Shown: piece by piece, positions 53,553-61,791 of the stretch | Position numbering within the stretch: the first letter of the stretch is position 1 | Layout: every line of letters begins with the position of its first letter | Assembly (NCBI RefSeq): GCF_041154505.1 | Contig: NZ_AP028672.1 | Coordinates: forward strand, 4,628,501 to 4,692,500 | Direction of reading: 5' to 3' | DNA length: 64,000 nucleotides | From: Acidovorax sp. A79 | Lineage (GTDB): Bacteria; Pseudomonadota; Gammaproteobacteria; Burkholderiales; Burkholderiaceae_C | The notes under the pieces: generated by a model | Database searches by the model: none | What the model was told of the DNA's origin: nothing | What the model saw: only the letters and a program-made list of their open reading frames with translations | Made by a program: the position numbers and the translations under genes

Positions 53553-53610
53553 TCAATTCATAGCTGCCAGGGCTTGGGTGGCGGGCGCAGGAGGCTGTTT
53601 TCGTCTCAAG
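53553..53610 (+). repeat. Dispersed intergenic element, copy 7
   Basis: AATTCATAGCTGCCAGGGCT then TGGGTGGCGGGCGCAGGAGG, CTGTTTTCG. The core and right end match the other copies, but the hairpin is partly degraded. It lies between pagL and the convergent sugar-acid operon. Confidence 0.55.
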
Positions 53611-53677
53611 GCCCCGGGGCGGTGGCGCGTGGGCCCCTGTCGGCAGCCGTGCGTGCTCCGCGCCGGGGCGCGTCCCG

Positions 53678-54541
53678 TCAGCCGTCGATCAGCTTCGGGT
53701 CCCACGCAAACACGGTCTGCTCCTGCTCGCCCAGCTTCTCGATGCCCAGGCGCATCACGTCGCCGGGCTTGAGGAACTGCGCCTGGGGCTTCTTGCCCAT
53801 GCCCACGCCGGGCGGGGTGCCGGTGGTGATCAGGTCGCCGGGCTCCAGCGTCATGAAGCGGCTCAGGTAGCTCACCAGCTGCGCCACGGTGAAGATCATC
53901 GTGCGGGTGCTGCCAGTCTGCTGGCGCTCGCCGTTCACGTCCAGCCACATCGACAGATTCTGCGGGTCGCCCACCTCGTCGGCGCTCACCAGCCAGGGGC
54001 CGATGGGGCCGAAGGTGTCGCAGCCCTTGCCCTTGTCCCAGGTGCCGCCGCGCTCGAGCTGGTATTCGCGCTCGGAGATGTCGTTGATGGTGCAGTAGCC
54101 GGCCACGTGCTGCAGCGCGTCCGCCTCGCTCACATAGCGCGCGCGGGTGCCGATCACCACGCCCAGCTCCACCTCCCAGTCGGATTTGACCGAACCCTGC
54201 GGCAGCACCACGGGGTGGTTGCAGCCCACGGCGCAGTCCACCGTCTTGGTGAAGACGATGGGCTCCTGGGGGATGGCCATGCCGGCTTCGGCCGCGTGGT
54301 CGGCGTAGTTCAGGCCGATGGCGATGAACTTGCGCATGCCCGTCCACGGCACCGCCAGGCGGCCCTGGGGCACGACGGGCAGGGTGGCGGCATCGATGGC
54401 GGCCAGCGCGGCCAGGCCAGAGGGTGACAGGGTGGCGGGGCTGATGTCGGGCAGCACGCCGCTGAGGTCGCGCACCGTGCCGTCGGTGTGCAGGAGTGCA
54501 GGTTTTTCCTGGCCCTTGGGGCCGTGGCGAAGCAGCTTCAT
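53678..54541 (-). CDS. FAH-family hydrolase (2,4-diketo-3-deoxy-acid hydrolase candidate)
   Basis: 287 residues. An N-terminal domain of about 70 residues precedes the FAH catalytic domain: KFIAIGLNYADHAAEAG, PIVFTKTVDCAVGCNHPVVLP, DWEVELGVVIG (metal-binding glutamates), TINDISEREYQLERG, DTFGPIGPW and LITTGTPPGVGMG. It belongs with hydrolases annotated ureidoglycolate lyase or 2,4-diketo-3-deoxy-L-fuconate hydrolase. The SDR gene 59 bases upstream supports the latter type of reaction: cleavage of a 2,4-diketo acid to pyruvate and a hydroxy acid. Last gene of the operon. Confidence 0.82.
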   Translation of the reverse strand: MKLLRHGPKGQEKPALLHTDGTVRDLSGVLPDISPATLSPSGLAALAAIDAATLPVVPQGRLAVPWTGMRKFIAIGLNYADHAAEAGMAIPQEPIVFTKTVDCAVGCNHPVVLPQGSVKSDWEVELGVVIGTRARYVSEADALQHVAGYCTINDISEREYQLERGGTWDKGKGCDTFGPIGPWLVSADEVGDPQNLSMWLDVNGERQQTGSTRTMIFTVAQLVSYLSRFMTLEPGDLITTGTPPGVGMGKKPQAQFLKPGDVMRLGIEKLGEQEQTVFAWDPKLIDG

Positions 54542-54600
54542 GGTTCGTAGTGGTGAGGGGTTGGATGGTGGGTGGCGCGGAACGCAGAGCGTAGATGAAA

Positions 54601-55356
54601 TCAGTTGGACCAGCCGCCGTCGATGACCTGGGCGGTGCCCGTGGTGAACGATGACTCGTCGCTCGCCAGGTACACCGCCAGCGCGGCGATCTCCTCGGCC
54701 CGGCCCAGGCGGCCCATGGGCTGGCGCTCGACGAAACCTGCTTCGACGGCGGCCAGGCTCTGGCCCGTGGCCGCGGCCTGCGCGGTGATCCGCTCCTGCA
54801 GCGACGGCGACATCACCGTGCCCGGGCAGATGGCATTGCAGCGGATGCCCTGGGCCACGAAGTCGGCGGCCACCGACTTGGTCAGGCCCACGACCGCCGC
54901 CTTGGTGGTGCCGTAGACGAACCGCCGGGGCGCGCCCTTGATGCTGCCCGCCACCGAGGCCACGTTGATGATGGACCCGGCGCCGCGCGCCAGCATGCCG
55001 GGCAGGAACGCGCGGATGGTGCGAAATTGCGCGCGCACGTTCAGATCGAACGCGAAGTCCCACTCGTCGTCCGTGCAGTCGAGCACACTGCCCGCGTGTA
55101 CAAAGCCCGCGCCGTTGAACAGCACGTCCACCGGCCCCACGGCTGCTGCGGCATCGCGCACGGCCTGGGCCTGGGTCACGTCCAGCACGCGGGTCTCGCA
55201 GCCGGTGTCGTGCTGCAGGGTGGCCAGCGCGGCGGCATTGATGTCGGTGGCGATCACCCGCGCGCCCTGGGCCGCGAAGGCAATGGCGGTGGCGCGGCCG
55301 ATGCCCTGGCCGGCGGCGGTGAGAAAGGCGGTCTTGCCTGCAAGTCGGTGTGTCAT
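54601..55356 (-). CDS. SDR dehydrogenase (2-keto-3-deoxy-aldonate 4-dehydrogenase candidate)
   Basis: 251-residue classical short-chain dehydrogenase. NAD motif [10 protein letters not shown] (residues 13-22), NGAGFVHAG, and catalytic Ser134, Tyr148 and Lys152 in NVASVAG and [26 protein letters not shown] is the usual C-terminus. The sequence is close in pattern to L-KDF 4-dehydrogenase/BDHA2-type enzymes ([19 protein letters not shown]). Its position between TRAP transporter and FAH hydrolase genes suggests oxidation of a 2-keto-3-deoxy sugar acid at C4. Confidence 0.87.
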   Translation of the reverse strand: MTHRLAGKTAFLTAAGQGIGRATAIAFAAQGARVIATDINAAALATLQHDTGCETRVLDVTQAQAVRDAAAAVGPVDVLFNGAGFVHAGSVLDCTDDEWDFAFDLNVRAQFRTIRAFLPGMLARGAGSIINVASVAGSIKGAPRRFVYGTTKAAVVGLTKSVAADFVAQGIRCNAICPGTVMSPSLQERITAQAAATGQSLAAVEAGFVERQPMGRLGRAEEIAALAVYLASDESSFTTGTAQVIDGGWSN

Positions 55357-55411
55357 GGAATGCGGGGCGTGAAGCGTGGGTGGGAGTGCTGTGGGGCAGG
55401 GGTGGGCGCCG

Positions 55412-56692
55412 TCAGCCCGTGAACCAGCGCAGCGGCGCCAGCACCGTCTGCGGGAAGATCACCATGATGAACATCACCGCGAACTCGGCCGCCATGAAGG
55501 GCAGCACGCCGCGCGTCACCTCGTCCATCTTCATGCGCCCCACACCGGCCACCACGTTCAGGATGGTGCCCACCGGCGGCGTGACCAGGCCGATGGAGTT
55601 GTTGATGATGAACAGCACGCCGAAGTACACCGGGTCGATGCCCGCGGCCTTGATCACCGGCATCAGCACGGGGGTCAGGATCAGGATGGTGGGCGTCATG
55701 TCCATCGCCGTGCCCACCAGCATCACCAGCACCATGATCGCGATCAGCAGCAGCGTCTGGTTGCCCATGAAGGGTTTGAGCAGCTCCACCATCTGTGCAG
55801 GCAGGTTGGCCACGGTGATGAGCCACGACGACACCATGGCCGCCGCCACGAGGAACATCACCACCGCCGTGGTCTTGGCCGCGGTGGTGAAGATGGGCAG
55901 CAGCGCGCGCAGCGGCAGCTCGCGGTAGATCACGCTGGCCACGAACAGCGAATACACCGCCGCGACCACCGCGGCCTCGGTCGGTGTGAACACGCCCATG
56001 CGCAGGCCCACCAGGATGAACACCGGCAAGGTCAGCGCCCACACCGACTCACGCGCGGTGCGCCAGACTTCGGCTGCAGTCTTCTTCTCCGGCATGGCCA
56101 GCACCTCCTTGCGGCCCACCCACCACCAGGTCACCGCCAGGCCCACGCCGATCATGATGCCCGGCACGATGCCCGCGATGAACAGCTTGCTGATCGACAC
56201 GTTGGCCGCCACGCCGAAGATCACGAAGCCGATGCTCGGCGGAATGATGGGCCCGATGACGCCCGAGGCCGCGATCAGCCCGCCCGACACCTCCTTCTTG
56301 TGCCCGGCCTTGACCATCATCGGCAGCAGCAGCGCCGTGAGCGCCGCCGCATCGGCCACGGCCGAGCCCGACAGCGACGACAGCAGGCAGGCGGCCAGGA
56401 TCACCACATAGCCCAGGCCTCCCTTCACATGCCCCACCAGCGCCAGCGCGAAGTTCACGATGCGCTGCGACAGCCCGCCCACGTTCATGATCTCGCCGGC
56501 CAGCATGAAGAAGGGCACGGCCAGCAGCGGAAAGCTGTCGGCGCCATTGATGAAGTTCTGCGCCAGGATCTGCGCGTCGAACAGATCGAGTTGCCACATC
56601 AGCGCGACGCCGGCGGCCAGCAGTGCATACGCGATGGGAATGCCCAGCGCCATGGTGCCGATGAGGGCCCCCAGAAAAATCAGCACGGTCAT
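55412..56692 (-). CDS. dctM: TRAP transporter large permease (DctM type)
   Basis: 426 residues, about 12 transmembrane segments. GALIGTMALGIPIAYALLAAG and PLLAVPFFMLAGEIMN at the N-terminus, LSSLSGSAVADAAALTALLLPMM, and VIGPIIPPSIGFVIFG mid-protein, with GLVTPPVGTILNV near the end, are DctM hallmarks. It forms the sodium-coupled translocation subunit with DctQ, 56 bases upstream, and takes substrate from DctP. The substrate is probably a sugar acid, judged from the operon. Confidence 0.95.
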   Translation of the reverse strand: MTVLIFLGALIGTMALGIPIAYALLAAGVALMWQLDLFDAQILAQNFINGADSFPLLAVPFFMLAGEIMNVGGLSQRIVNFALALVGHVKGGLGYVVILAACLLSSLSGSAVADAAALTALLLPMMVKAGHKKEVSGGLIAASGVIGPIIPPSIGFVIFGVAANVSISKLFIAGIVPGIMIGVGLAVTWWWVGRKEVLAMPEKKTAAEVWRTARESVWALTLPVFILVGLRMGVFTPTEAAVVAAVYSLFVASVIYRELPLRALLPIFTTAAKTTAVVMFLVAAAMVSSWLITVANLPAQMVELLKPFMGNQTLLLIAIMVLVMLVGTAMDMTPTILILTPVLMPVIKAAGIDPVYFGVLFIINNSIGLVTPPVGTILNVVAGVGRMKMDEVTRGVLPFMAAEFAVMFIMVIFPQTVLAPLRWFTG

Positions 56693-56748
56693 GTGTTGTC
56701 TCCGTTATTTTTGATGTGCCATCTGTGTGTGCATGCGTGCTTACTTGC

Positions 56749-57348
56749 TCACTCGCCGCGCTGCTTCGGGGGCAGGCCCAGGGCTCGTGCGGCCGCATCT
56801 TCGCGCGCCAGTTCAGCCTGCAGGGCTTCGAGCTCTGCCTGTTCTTCGGACTCCTTGACCATCACCAGCTCGTTCTCGCTGGCCTTGCCGGTCAGCACGC
56901 GCAGCAGCTGCAGCGTCAGCAGGAAGCCGGCGCACACCGAGAACACCACGCCCGAGGCATAGAAGATGGCCATCGATGCGCCCGTGACCGGGGCCTCCAC
57001 ATCCCAGTTGATCTTCATCTGCTGCCAGCTGCCGTCGAAGAACAGCCAGGTGATGTAGAGCATCAGCACGTGGCCCAGCGCCATGCAGGCTTTCTTGCCC
57101 CGCACCGACAGGCGCGACACCAGCATGTCGGTGCCCAGGTGCGCGTTCTCCTTGATGGCCGCCACCGCGCCCAGGAAGGTGATCCACACGAAGAGCCAGC
57201 GCGACAGCTCCTCGCTGACGGCGATGCCGGAGTTGAAGACGTAGCGCAGCACCACGTTGCCGAACACCAGCACCACCATGGCGGCCAGCGCCAGTGCGAT
57301 GAGGAGGTTGATGGCCCGGACGTAGCGGTCGATGAAGGTATTGAGCAT
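56749..57348 (-). CDS. dctQ: TRAP transporter small permease (DctQ type)
   Basis: 199 residues with four transmembrane helices (about 14-36, 52-70, 92-112 and 130-153). VLVFGNVVLRYVFNSGIAVSEELSRWLFVWITFLGA is the DctQ core, and KENAHLGTDMLV follows. The C-terminal 40 residues form an acidic helical tail (EEQAELEALQAELARED), longer than in most DctQ proteins. It lies between the XylX-like gene (47 bases) and dctM. Confidence 0.93.
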   Translation of the reverse strand: MLNTFIDRYVRAINLLIALALAAMVVLVFGNVVLRYVFNSGIAVSEELSRWLFVWITFLGAVAAIKENAHLGTDMLVSRLSVRGKKACMALGHVLMLYITWLFFDGSWQQMKINWDVEAPVTGASMAIFYASGVVFSVCAGFLLTLQLLRVLTGKASENELVMVKESEEQAELEALQAELAREDAAARALGLPPKQRGE

Positions 57349-57395
57349 GCTGAGGTCTCCGTGGATGGCGGGGCCGGTCTGTTTTTTTGAGGCGT

Positions 57396-58619
57396 TCAGA
57401 GCGCCGCGCCCTGCAGCAGCCCGCGCGCGGCCAGGTTGGCGATGAAGGCCCGCAGGCCGAAGCGCCAGGGCGGCGCGCTCTCGCTGTGCGCCACGGTGTT
57501 GTGCAGCGCGCCCAGCCAGGCGCTCTGGATGCTGACCACGTCGCCCAGCTTGTGGGTGAAGCCGCCGCCGGGCTGGTCGCGGTCTTCGATGGGCGCGAAC
57601 AGCGTGCCCAAAAAAAGCATGAAGCCGTCCGGGTACTGGTGCGCGGCCAGCGTCTGGGCCACCAGGTCGGCCGGGTCGCGGCTGATGCTGGCCATGGTGT
57701 TGATGCCGCGCAGCGTGAAGCCGTCGGTGCCCGCCACGCGCAGGTGCACGGTCTCGTTGCGCACCTGGTCCAGCCCGAAGCCGGCGTCGAACAGCCGGAT
57801 GAACGGGCCGATGGCGCACGAGGCGTTGTTGTCCTTGGCCTTGCCCAGCAGCAGCGCGCTGCGGCCCTCGATGTCGCGCAGGTTCACGTCGTTGCCCAGC
57901 GTGGCACCCACGATGGCGCCACGGCTGTTGACGGCCAGCACCACCTCGGGCTCGGGGTTGTTCCAGGCCGAATCGGCGCGGATGCCGATCTCCTCGCCCG
58001 TGCCCACCGATGCGAGCACCGGCGCCTTGGTGAAGACCTCGGCGTCGGGGCCAATGCCGACTTCGAGGTACTGCGACCACAGGCCTTTGTCCTGCAGCAG
58101 TGCCTTCAAGGCCATGGCCTGCTCCGAGCCCGGGCGAATGTCGGCCAGGCTCTCTCCGATGAGTCCCACCACCTGGCTGCGCAGGCCCTGGGCCCGGGCC
58201 GCGTCCCCGCGCGCCTGCTCTTCGATCACGCGCTCGATCAGGCTGGCCGCGAAGGTCACGCCAGCCGCCTTGACCACCTGCAGGTCGCAGGGGGCCAGCA
58301 GCCAGGGGCGGGACGTGTCGCGCACGCCATGCTGGCCGGTTTGGCTGTTGGCCAGCAGTTCGTCCACGCTGCACAGGTACTGGCCCTCGGCGGCTCCCAC
58401 TGCCTCGGCGGGCGCGGGCGTGTCCAGCAGCGTGCTCATGGTGGGGTAGTGCCGGCTCAGGTCGAACACGCCACCGGTGCGCAGGGCCACCACCGCCGGG
58501 CCGGGCACGGCGCCGTGCACCCAGGCGCGGCCGACCAGGGTGCCGGCCAGGCCGTCGTCGGGAAGAATGTGGGCGCGCGCAGCCCCACCGGCCGCTGTGG
58601 CCGCTGTCGTTTCACTCAT
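57396..58619 (-). CDS. FAH-family 2-keto-3-deoxy-aldonate dehydratase (XylX-like candidate)
   Basis: 407 residues, longer than the other FAH protein in the operon. The C-terminal catalytic region has VGIGPDAEVFTKAPVLASVG, AWNNPEPEVVLAVNSRGAIVGATLGNDVN (metal glutamates in PEPE), LGKAKDNNASCAIGPFIRLF and NTMASISRDPADLV. This pattern corresponds to the XylX/2-keto-3-deoxy-pentonate dehydratase group, which makes an alpha-ketoglutarate semialdehyde. The assignment is by pattern from memory; the substrate chain length is uncertain. It lies 57 bases after the IlvD/Edd dehydratase. Confidence 0.8.
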   Translation of the reverse strand: MSETTAATAAGGAARAHILPDDGLAGTLVGRAWVHGAVPGPAVVALRTGGVFDLSRHYPTMSTLLDTPAPAEAVGAAEGQYLCSVDELLANSQTGQHGVRDTSRPWLLAPCDLQVVKAAGVTFAASLIERVIEEQARGDAARAQGLRSQVVGLIGESLADIRPGSEQAMALKALLQDKGLWSQYLEVGIGPDAEVFTKAPVLASVGTGEEIGIRADSAWNNPEPEVVLAVNSRGAIVGATLGNDVNLRDIEGRSALLLGKAKDNNASCAIGPFIRLFDAGFGLDQVRNETVHLRVAGTDGFTLRGINTMASISRDPADLVAQTLAAHQYPDGFMLFLGTLFAPIEDRDQPGGGFTHKLGDVVSIQSAWLGALHNTVAHSESAPPWRFGLRAFIANLAARGLLQGAAL

Positions 58620-58676
58620 GGGAGTTCCTTGGAAAAGAGTTCTGAATCGGTGCCGCGCCCGCCCAGGCGCAGCGTC

Positions 58677-60458
58677 TCAATGGTTGTGGCGCGGCGTGTG
58701 TTCGGAAATGCACCGGTAGTCCAGCGCAAAGTCGAGCGTCGCGCCATCCACCAGCTGGCCGGTCTTCTCGCGGTACAGCGCCTCCCAGGGCGACTGGCTT
58801 TTGGGAACAGGCGGCGCGGGCAGTTCGCGGCGGCGGCGCTCGATCTCCTCGGGGGCCACCAGCGCGTCGCACCGGCCGGCGTTCAGGTCGATGCGGACCA
58901 TGTCGCCGCTGTGCAGCCAGGACAGGCCCCCGCCCACCGCGCTTTCGGGGGAGACATTCAAAATCGACGGGCTGTCGGCCGTGCCCGACTGGCGCCCGTC
59001 GCCCAGCGTGGGCAGCGTGTTGATGCCGCGGCGGATCAGCGCGTCGGGCGGCTGCATGTTGACCACCTCGGCCGAGCCGGGCCAGCCGATGGGGCCCGCG
59101 CCGCGCATCACCAGGATGCAGCCTTCGTCGATGCCGAGCGACGGGTCGTTGATGCGCGCGTGGTAGTCGTCCGCGCCTTCGAACACCACGGCGCGTGCTT
59201 CGAAGATGCCTTCCGCGCCCGGTTGGCTCAGGTAGCGCTGGCGGAAGGACTCGGAGATCACCGAGGTCTTCAGGATGCCGAAGTCGAACAGGTTGCCGTG
59301 CAGTACCAAAAAGCCGGCTTTTTCCATCAGCGGTGCGTTGAACGGGAAGATCACCTCGCGGTCGCGCGTCTCGCGGCCCTGCAGGTTGTCGGCCAGTGCC
59401 TTGCCGGTCACGCTCAAGGCATCGGCATGCAGGCGGCCCGCCTGCTGCAGCTCCCACATCAGCGCGGGCACGCCCCCGGCGCGGAAGAACCTCTCGCCCA
59501 GGTATTTGCCGGCTGGCTGCATGTTCAGCAGCAGGGGCAGGTCGTAGGCATGCTGTGTCCAGTCCTCGGGGCGCAGGTCCACGCCCGCGTGGCGCGCCAT
59601 GGCCATGATGTGCACCTGCGCGTTGCTGCTGCCCCCCGCCACGCTGACCACGGCCAGCGCGTTGAGAAAACTCTCGCGGGTGAGGATGCGTGAAGGGCGC
59701 AGGTCCTCGTAGGCCATGTCCACGATGCGCCGCCCGGTCTCGTACGCCATCTGCCCGCGTTCGCGGTAGGGCGCCGGAATGGCGGCGCAGCCCGGCAGCG
59801 AGAGGCCCAGCGCCTCGGCCACCGCGTTCATGGTCGATGCGGTGCCCATGGTGTTGCAGTGGCCGGCCGACGGCGCGCTGCTGCAGGCGCGCTGCAGGAA
59901 TTCTTCCTCGTCGATGTCGCCCGCGGCCAGCTGGCGGCGGCTGCGCCAGATCACGGTGCCCGAGCCCACCAGTTCTCCATCGTGCCAGCCGTCCAGCATG
60001 GGGCCGCCCGAGAGCACGATGGCCGGGATGTCCACCGTGGACGCCGCCATGATGCCCGCCGGGGTCGTCTTGTCGCAGCCGGTGGTCAGCACCACCGCGT
60101 CGATGGGGTAGCCGTACAGGATCTCCACCAGCCCCAGGTAGGCCAGGTTGCGGTCCAGCGCGGCGGTGGGGCGGCGGCAGTTCTCGAAGATGGGGTGCAC
60201 CGGGAACTCCATCGGGATGCCCCCGGCGTCGCGGATGCCCTCGCGCACGCGCCGCGCCAGGTCCACATGGATGCGGTTGCAGGGCGACAGGTCGCTGCCG
60301 GTCTGCGCGATGCCGATGATGGGGCGGCCCGAGCGCAGCTCCTCGGGCGTGAGCCCGTAGTTCATGAAGCGTTCGAGGTAGAGCGCGGTCATGTCCGAGC
60401 GTGCGGGGTCGGCAAACCACTCGCGGGAGCGGAAGGGGCGGCGGGGTGTTTTGGTCAT
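58677..60458 (-). CDS. IlvD/Edd-family sugar-acid dehydratase
   Basis: 593 residues, Fe-S dependent dehydratase of aldonic acids. The three cluster cysteines of the family are present: Cys60 in GSDLSPCN, Cys128 in TTGCDKTTPAG and Cys201 in GHCNTMGTAS. FRSREWFADP near the start and the C-terminal GGGLSWLHSGDMVRIDL are typical of the pentonate/hexonate branch (D-xylonate, L-arabinonate or D-fuconate dehydratases) rather than dihydroxyacid dehydratase. It yields a 2-keto-3-deoxy acid for the downstream enzymes. The first catabolic gene after dctP. Confidence 0.9.
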   Translation of the reverse strand: MTKTPRRPFRSREWFADPARSDMTALYLERFMNYGLTPEELRSGRPIIGIAQTGSDLSPCNRIHVDLARRVREGIRDAGGIPMEFPVHPIFENCRRPTAALDRNLAYLGLVEILYGYPIDAVVLTTGCDKTTPAGIMAASTVDIPAIVLSGGPMLDGWHDGELVGSGTVIWRSRRQLAAGDIDEEEFLQRACSSAPSAGHCNTMGTASTMNAVAEALGLSLPGCAAIPAPYRERGQMAYETGRRIVDMAYEDLRPSRILTRESFLNALAVVSVAGGSSNAQVHIMAMARHAGVDLRPEDWTQHAYDLPLLLNMQPAGKYLGERFFRAGGVPALMWELQQAGRLHADALSVTGKALADNLQGRETRDREVIFPFNAPLMEKAGFLVLHGNLFDFGILKTSVISESFRQRYLSQPGAEGIFEARAVVFEGADDYHARINDPSLGIDEGCILVMRGAGPIGWPGSAEVVNMQPPDALIRRGINTLPTLGDGRQSGTADSPSILNVSPESAVGGGLSWLHSGDMVRIDLNAGRCDALVAPEEIERRRRELPAPPVPKSQSPWEALYREKTGQLVDGATLDFALDYRCISEHTPRHNH

Positions 60459-60521
60459 GGATCGCGATGTGTCAGCAGGCGGGAAGGGCGCTGCAACAGG
60501 GGTTGGCATGTTTGACTCGAA

Positions 60522-60591
60522 CCACAAACCGTTCGGGCTGAGCCCGTCGAAGCCTCGCGCGGCGCTTCGGCCGCTCGGTGAACGGTTGTGG
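60522..60591. repeat. Long REP-like hairpin between dctP and the dehydratase gene
   Basis: CCACAAACCGTTC (60522-60534) pairs with GAACGGTTGTGG (60580-60591), and inside is CGGGCTGAGCCCGTCGAAGC, a motif resembling a widespread proteobacterial REP-type sequence. Within the operon it could stabilise the dctP message and reduce downstream transcription. Confidence 0.6.
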
Positions 60592-60604
60592 CGGAGCAGA
60601 AAAG

Positions 60605-61612
60605 TTACTTGCCGCCCCGCACCTTGGCAAGTTCGGCGTTCATTTCGCCGGTAGTTTCCTCGCCGAATTCCTTGGCGTACTTGGCCAGCACCGGCTGCAG
60701 CTTGGTGCGCATCTTGGCCTGCTCGGCCGGGGCCAGTTCGGTCACCTGCATGCCCACTTTCTTGAGCTCGCCCAGCGCCTTGTCGCTGAACGCACGGATG
60801 GTCTTGCGCTCGAACAGGGTGGCTTCGCGCGCGGCGTCCTGCACGATCTTCTGCTCCTGCGCCGACAGCCCATCCCAGGTCTTCTTGGACATCAGCAGCA
60901 CCCAGGCGCTGTACATGTGGCGCGACAGCACCAGGTGCTTTTGCACTTCATAGAACTTGCTCGACAGGATGGTGGCGGGCGGGTTCTCCTGCCCGTCCAC
61001 CGCGGCCTGCTCCATGGCCGAGTACAGCTCGGTGAAGGGCATGGGCGTGGCGTTGGCACCCAGGGCGTTGAAGGTGTCCAGGAACAGCGGGCTCTGGATC
61101 ACGCGCAGCTTCAGGCCCGCCAGGTCTTCCGCCTTGGTGATGGCGCGGCGCGAGTTGGTCACGTGGCGAAAGCCGTTCTCCCAGAAGCCCAGGCCCACCA
61201 GGCCCTTTTCGGGCAGCTTGGCCAGCAGCTTCTGGCCGAACGGGCCGTCGAGCACCGCGTCGGCCTCCTGCTCGTTGTTGAAAGTGAGCGGCAGGTTCAG
61301 CACGCCGAAGGGTTTGATCAGCGCCATCAGCGTGGAGCTGTCGGGCACCGTCATCTCCAGCGTGCCGCCGCGCAGTGCCGAGGTCATGCTCACGTCGTTG
61401 CCCAGGGAGCCGCTGGCGTACAGCTTGGCCACCAGCTTGCCGCCGCTTTTGGCAGAGAGCTGCTCGGCAAAGTGCTTGACGGCCTGCGCCTGGGGGTGGT
61501 CGTCGTTCAGGCCGATGCCGACCTTGAACACGTGGTCCTTGATCTGCGCCGACACGGGTGCGGCCACGGCGGCCAGGATCGTGGCCGCCAGGGCCAGGGC
61601 TTTGAATTGCAT
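60605..61612 (-). CDS. dctP: TRAP transporter substrate-binding protein (DctP type)
   Basis: 335 residues with a signal peptide cleaved after residue 22 (AAVAAPVSAQ). The periplasmic fold has VGIGLNDDHPQAQAVKHFAEQL, LYASGSLGNDVSMTSALRGGTLEMTVP, the substrate-arginine region LKLRVIQSPLFLDTFNALGANATPMPF and the specificity helix ELYSAMEQAAVDGQENPP. First gene of the operon, so likely the most expressed. It is divergent from the LysR-type regulator across 179 bases. The substrate is inferred to be an aldonic or related acid. Confidence 0.94.
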   Translation of the reverse strand: MQFKALALAATILAAVAAPVSAQIKDHVFKVGIGLNDDHPQAQAVKHFAEQLSAKSGGKLVAKLYASGSLGNDVSMTSALRGGTLEMTVPDSSTLMALIKPFGVLNLPLTFNNEQEADAVLDGPFGQKLLAKLPEKGLVGLGFWENGFRHVTNSRRAITKAEDLAGLKLRVIQSPLFLDTFNALGANATPMPFTELYSAMEQAAVDGQENPPATILSSKFYEVQKHLVLSRHMYSAWVLLMSKKTWDGLSAQEQKIVQDAAREATLFERKTIRAFSDKALGELKKVGMQVTELAPAEQAKMRTKLQPVLAKYAKEFGEETTGEMNAELAKVRGGK

Positions 61613-61761
61613 GGTGTTTGTCTCCGGATATGGAATGGCTGGGGCACGGTGGGGCACGGCCAAAAAACGGTCCACCGGCGCCATCGGGTCTCTGCGGGAC
61701 CCTCCCGACGCAGGCGAGAGATTAGGTTTCGCGGGGCGCGGGGTCCACTCACTTTTTTGCT

Positions 61762-61780
61762 AGCATCCATTCCAAATGCT
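61762..61780. promoter_or_regulatory. LTTR-type dyad in the dctP/LysR divergent region
   Basis: AGCAT-N9-ATGCT, a perfect interrupted dyad just upstream of the regulator start (61792). It is probably the recognition site for autoregulation and activation of the divergent TRAP operon. Confidence 0.5.
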
Positions 61781-61791
61781 GATGACTTGCC

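Noticed and set aside
57387..59693. 768-codon plus-strand frame opposite the FAH and IlvD/Edd genes
   Set aside because: An antisense shadow of conserved genes; no recognisable content.
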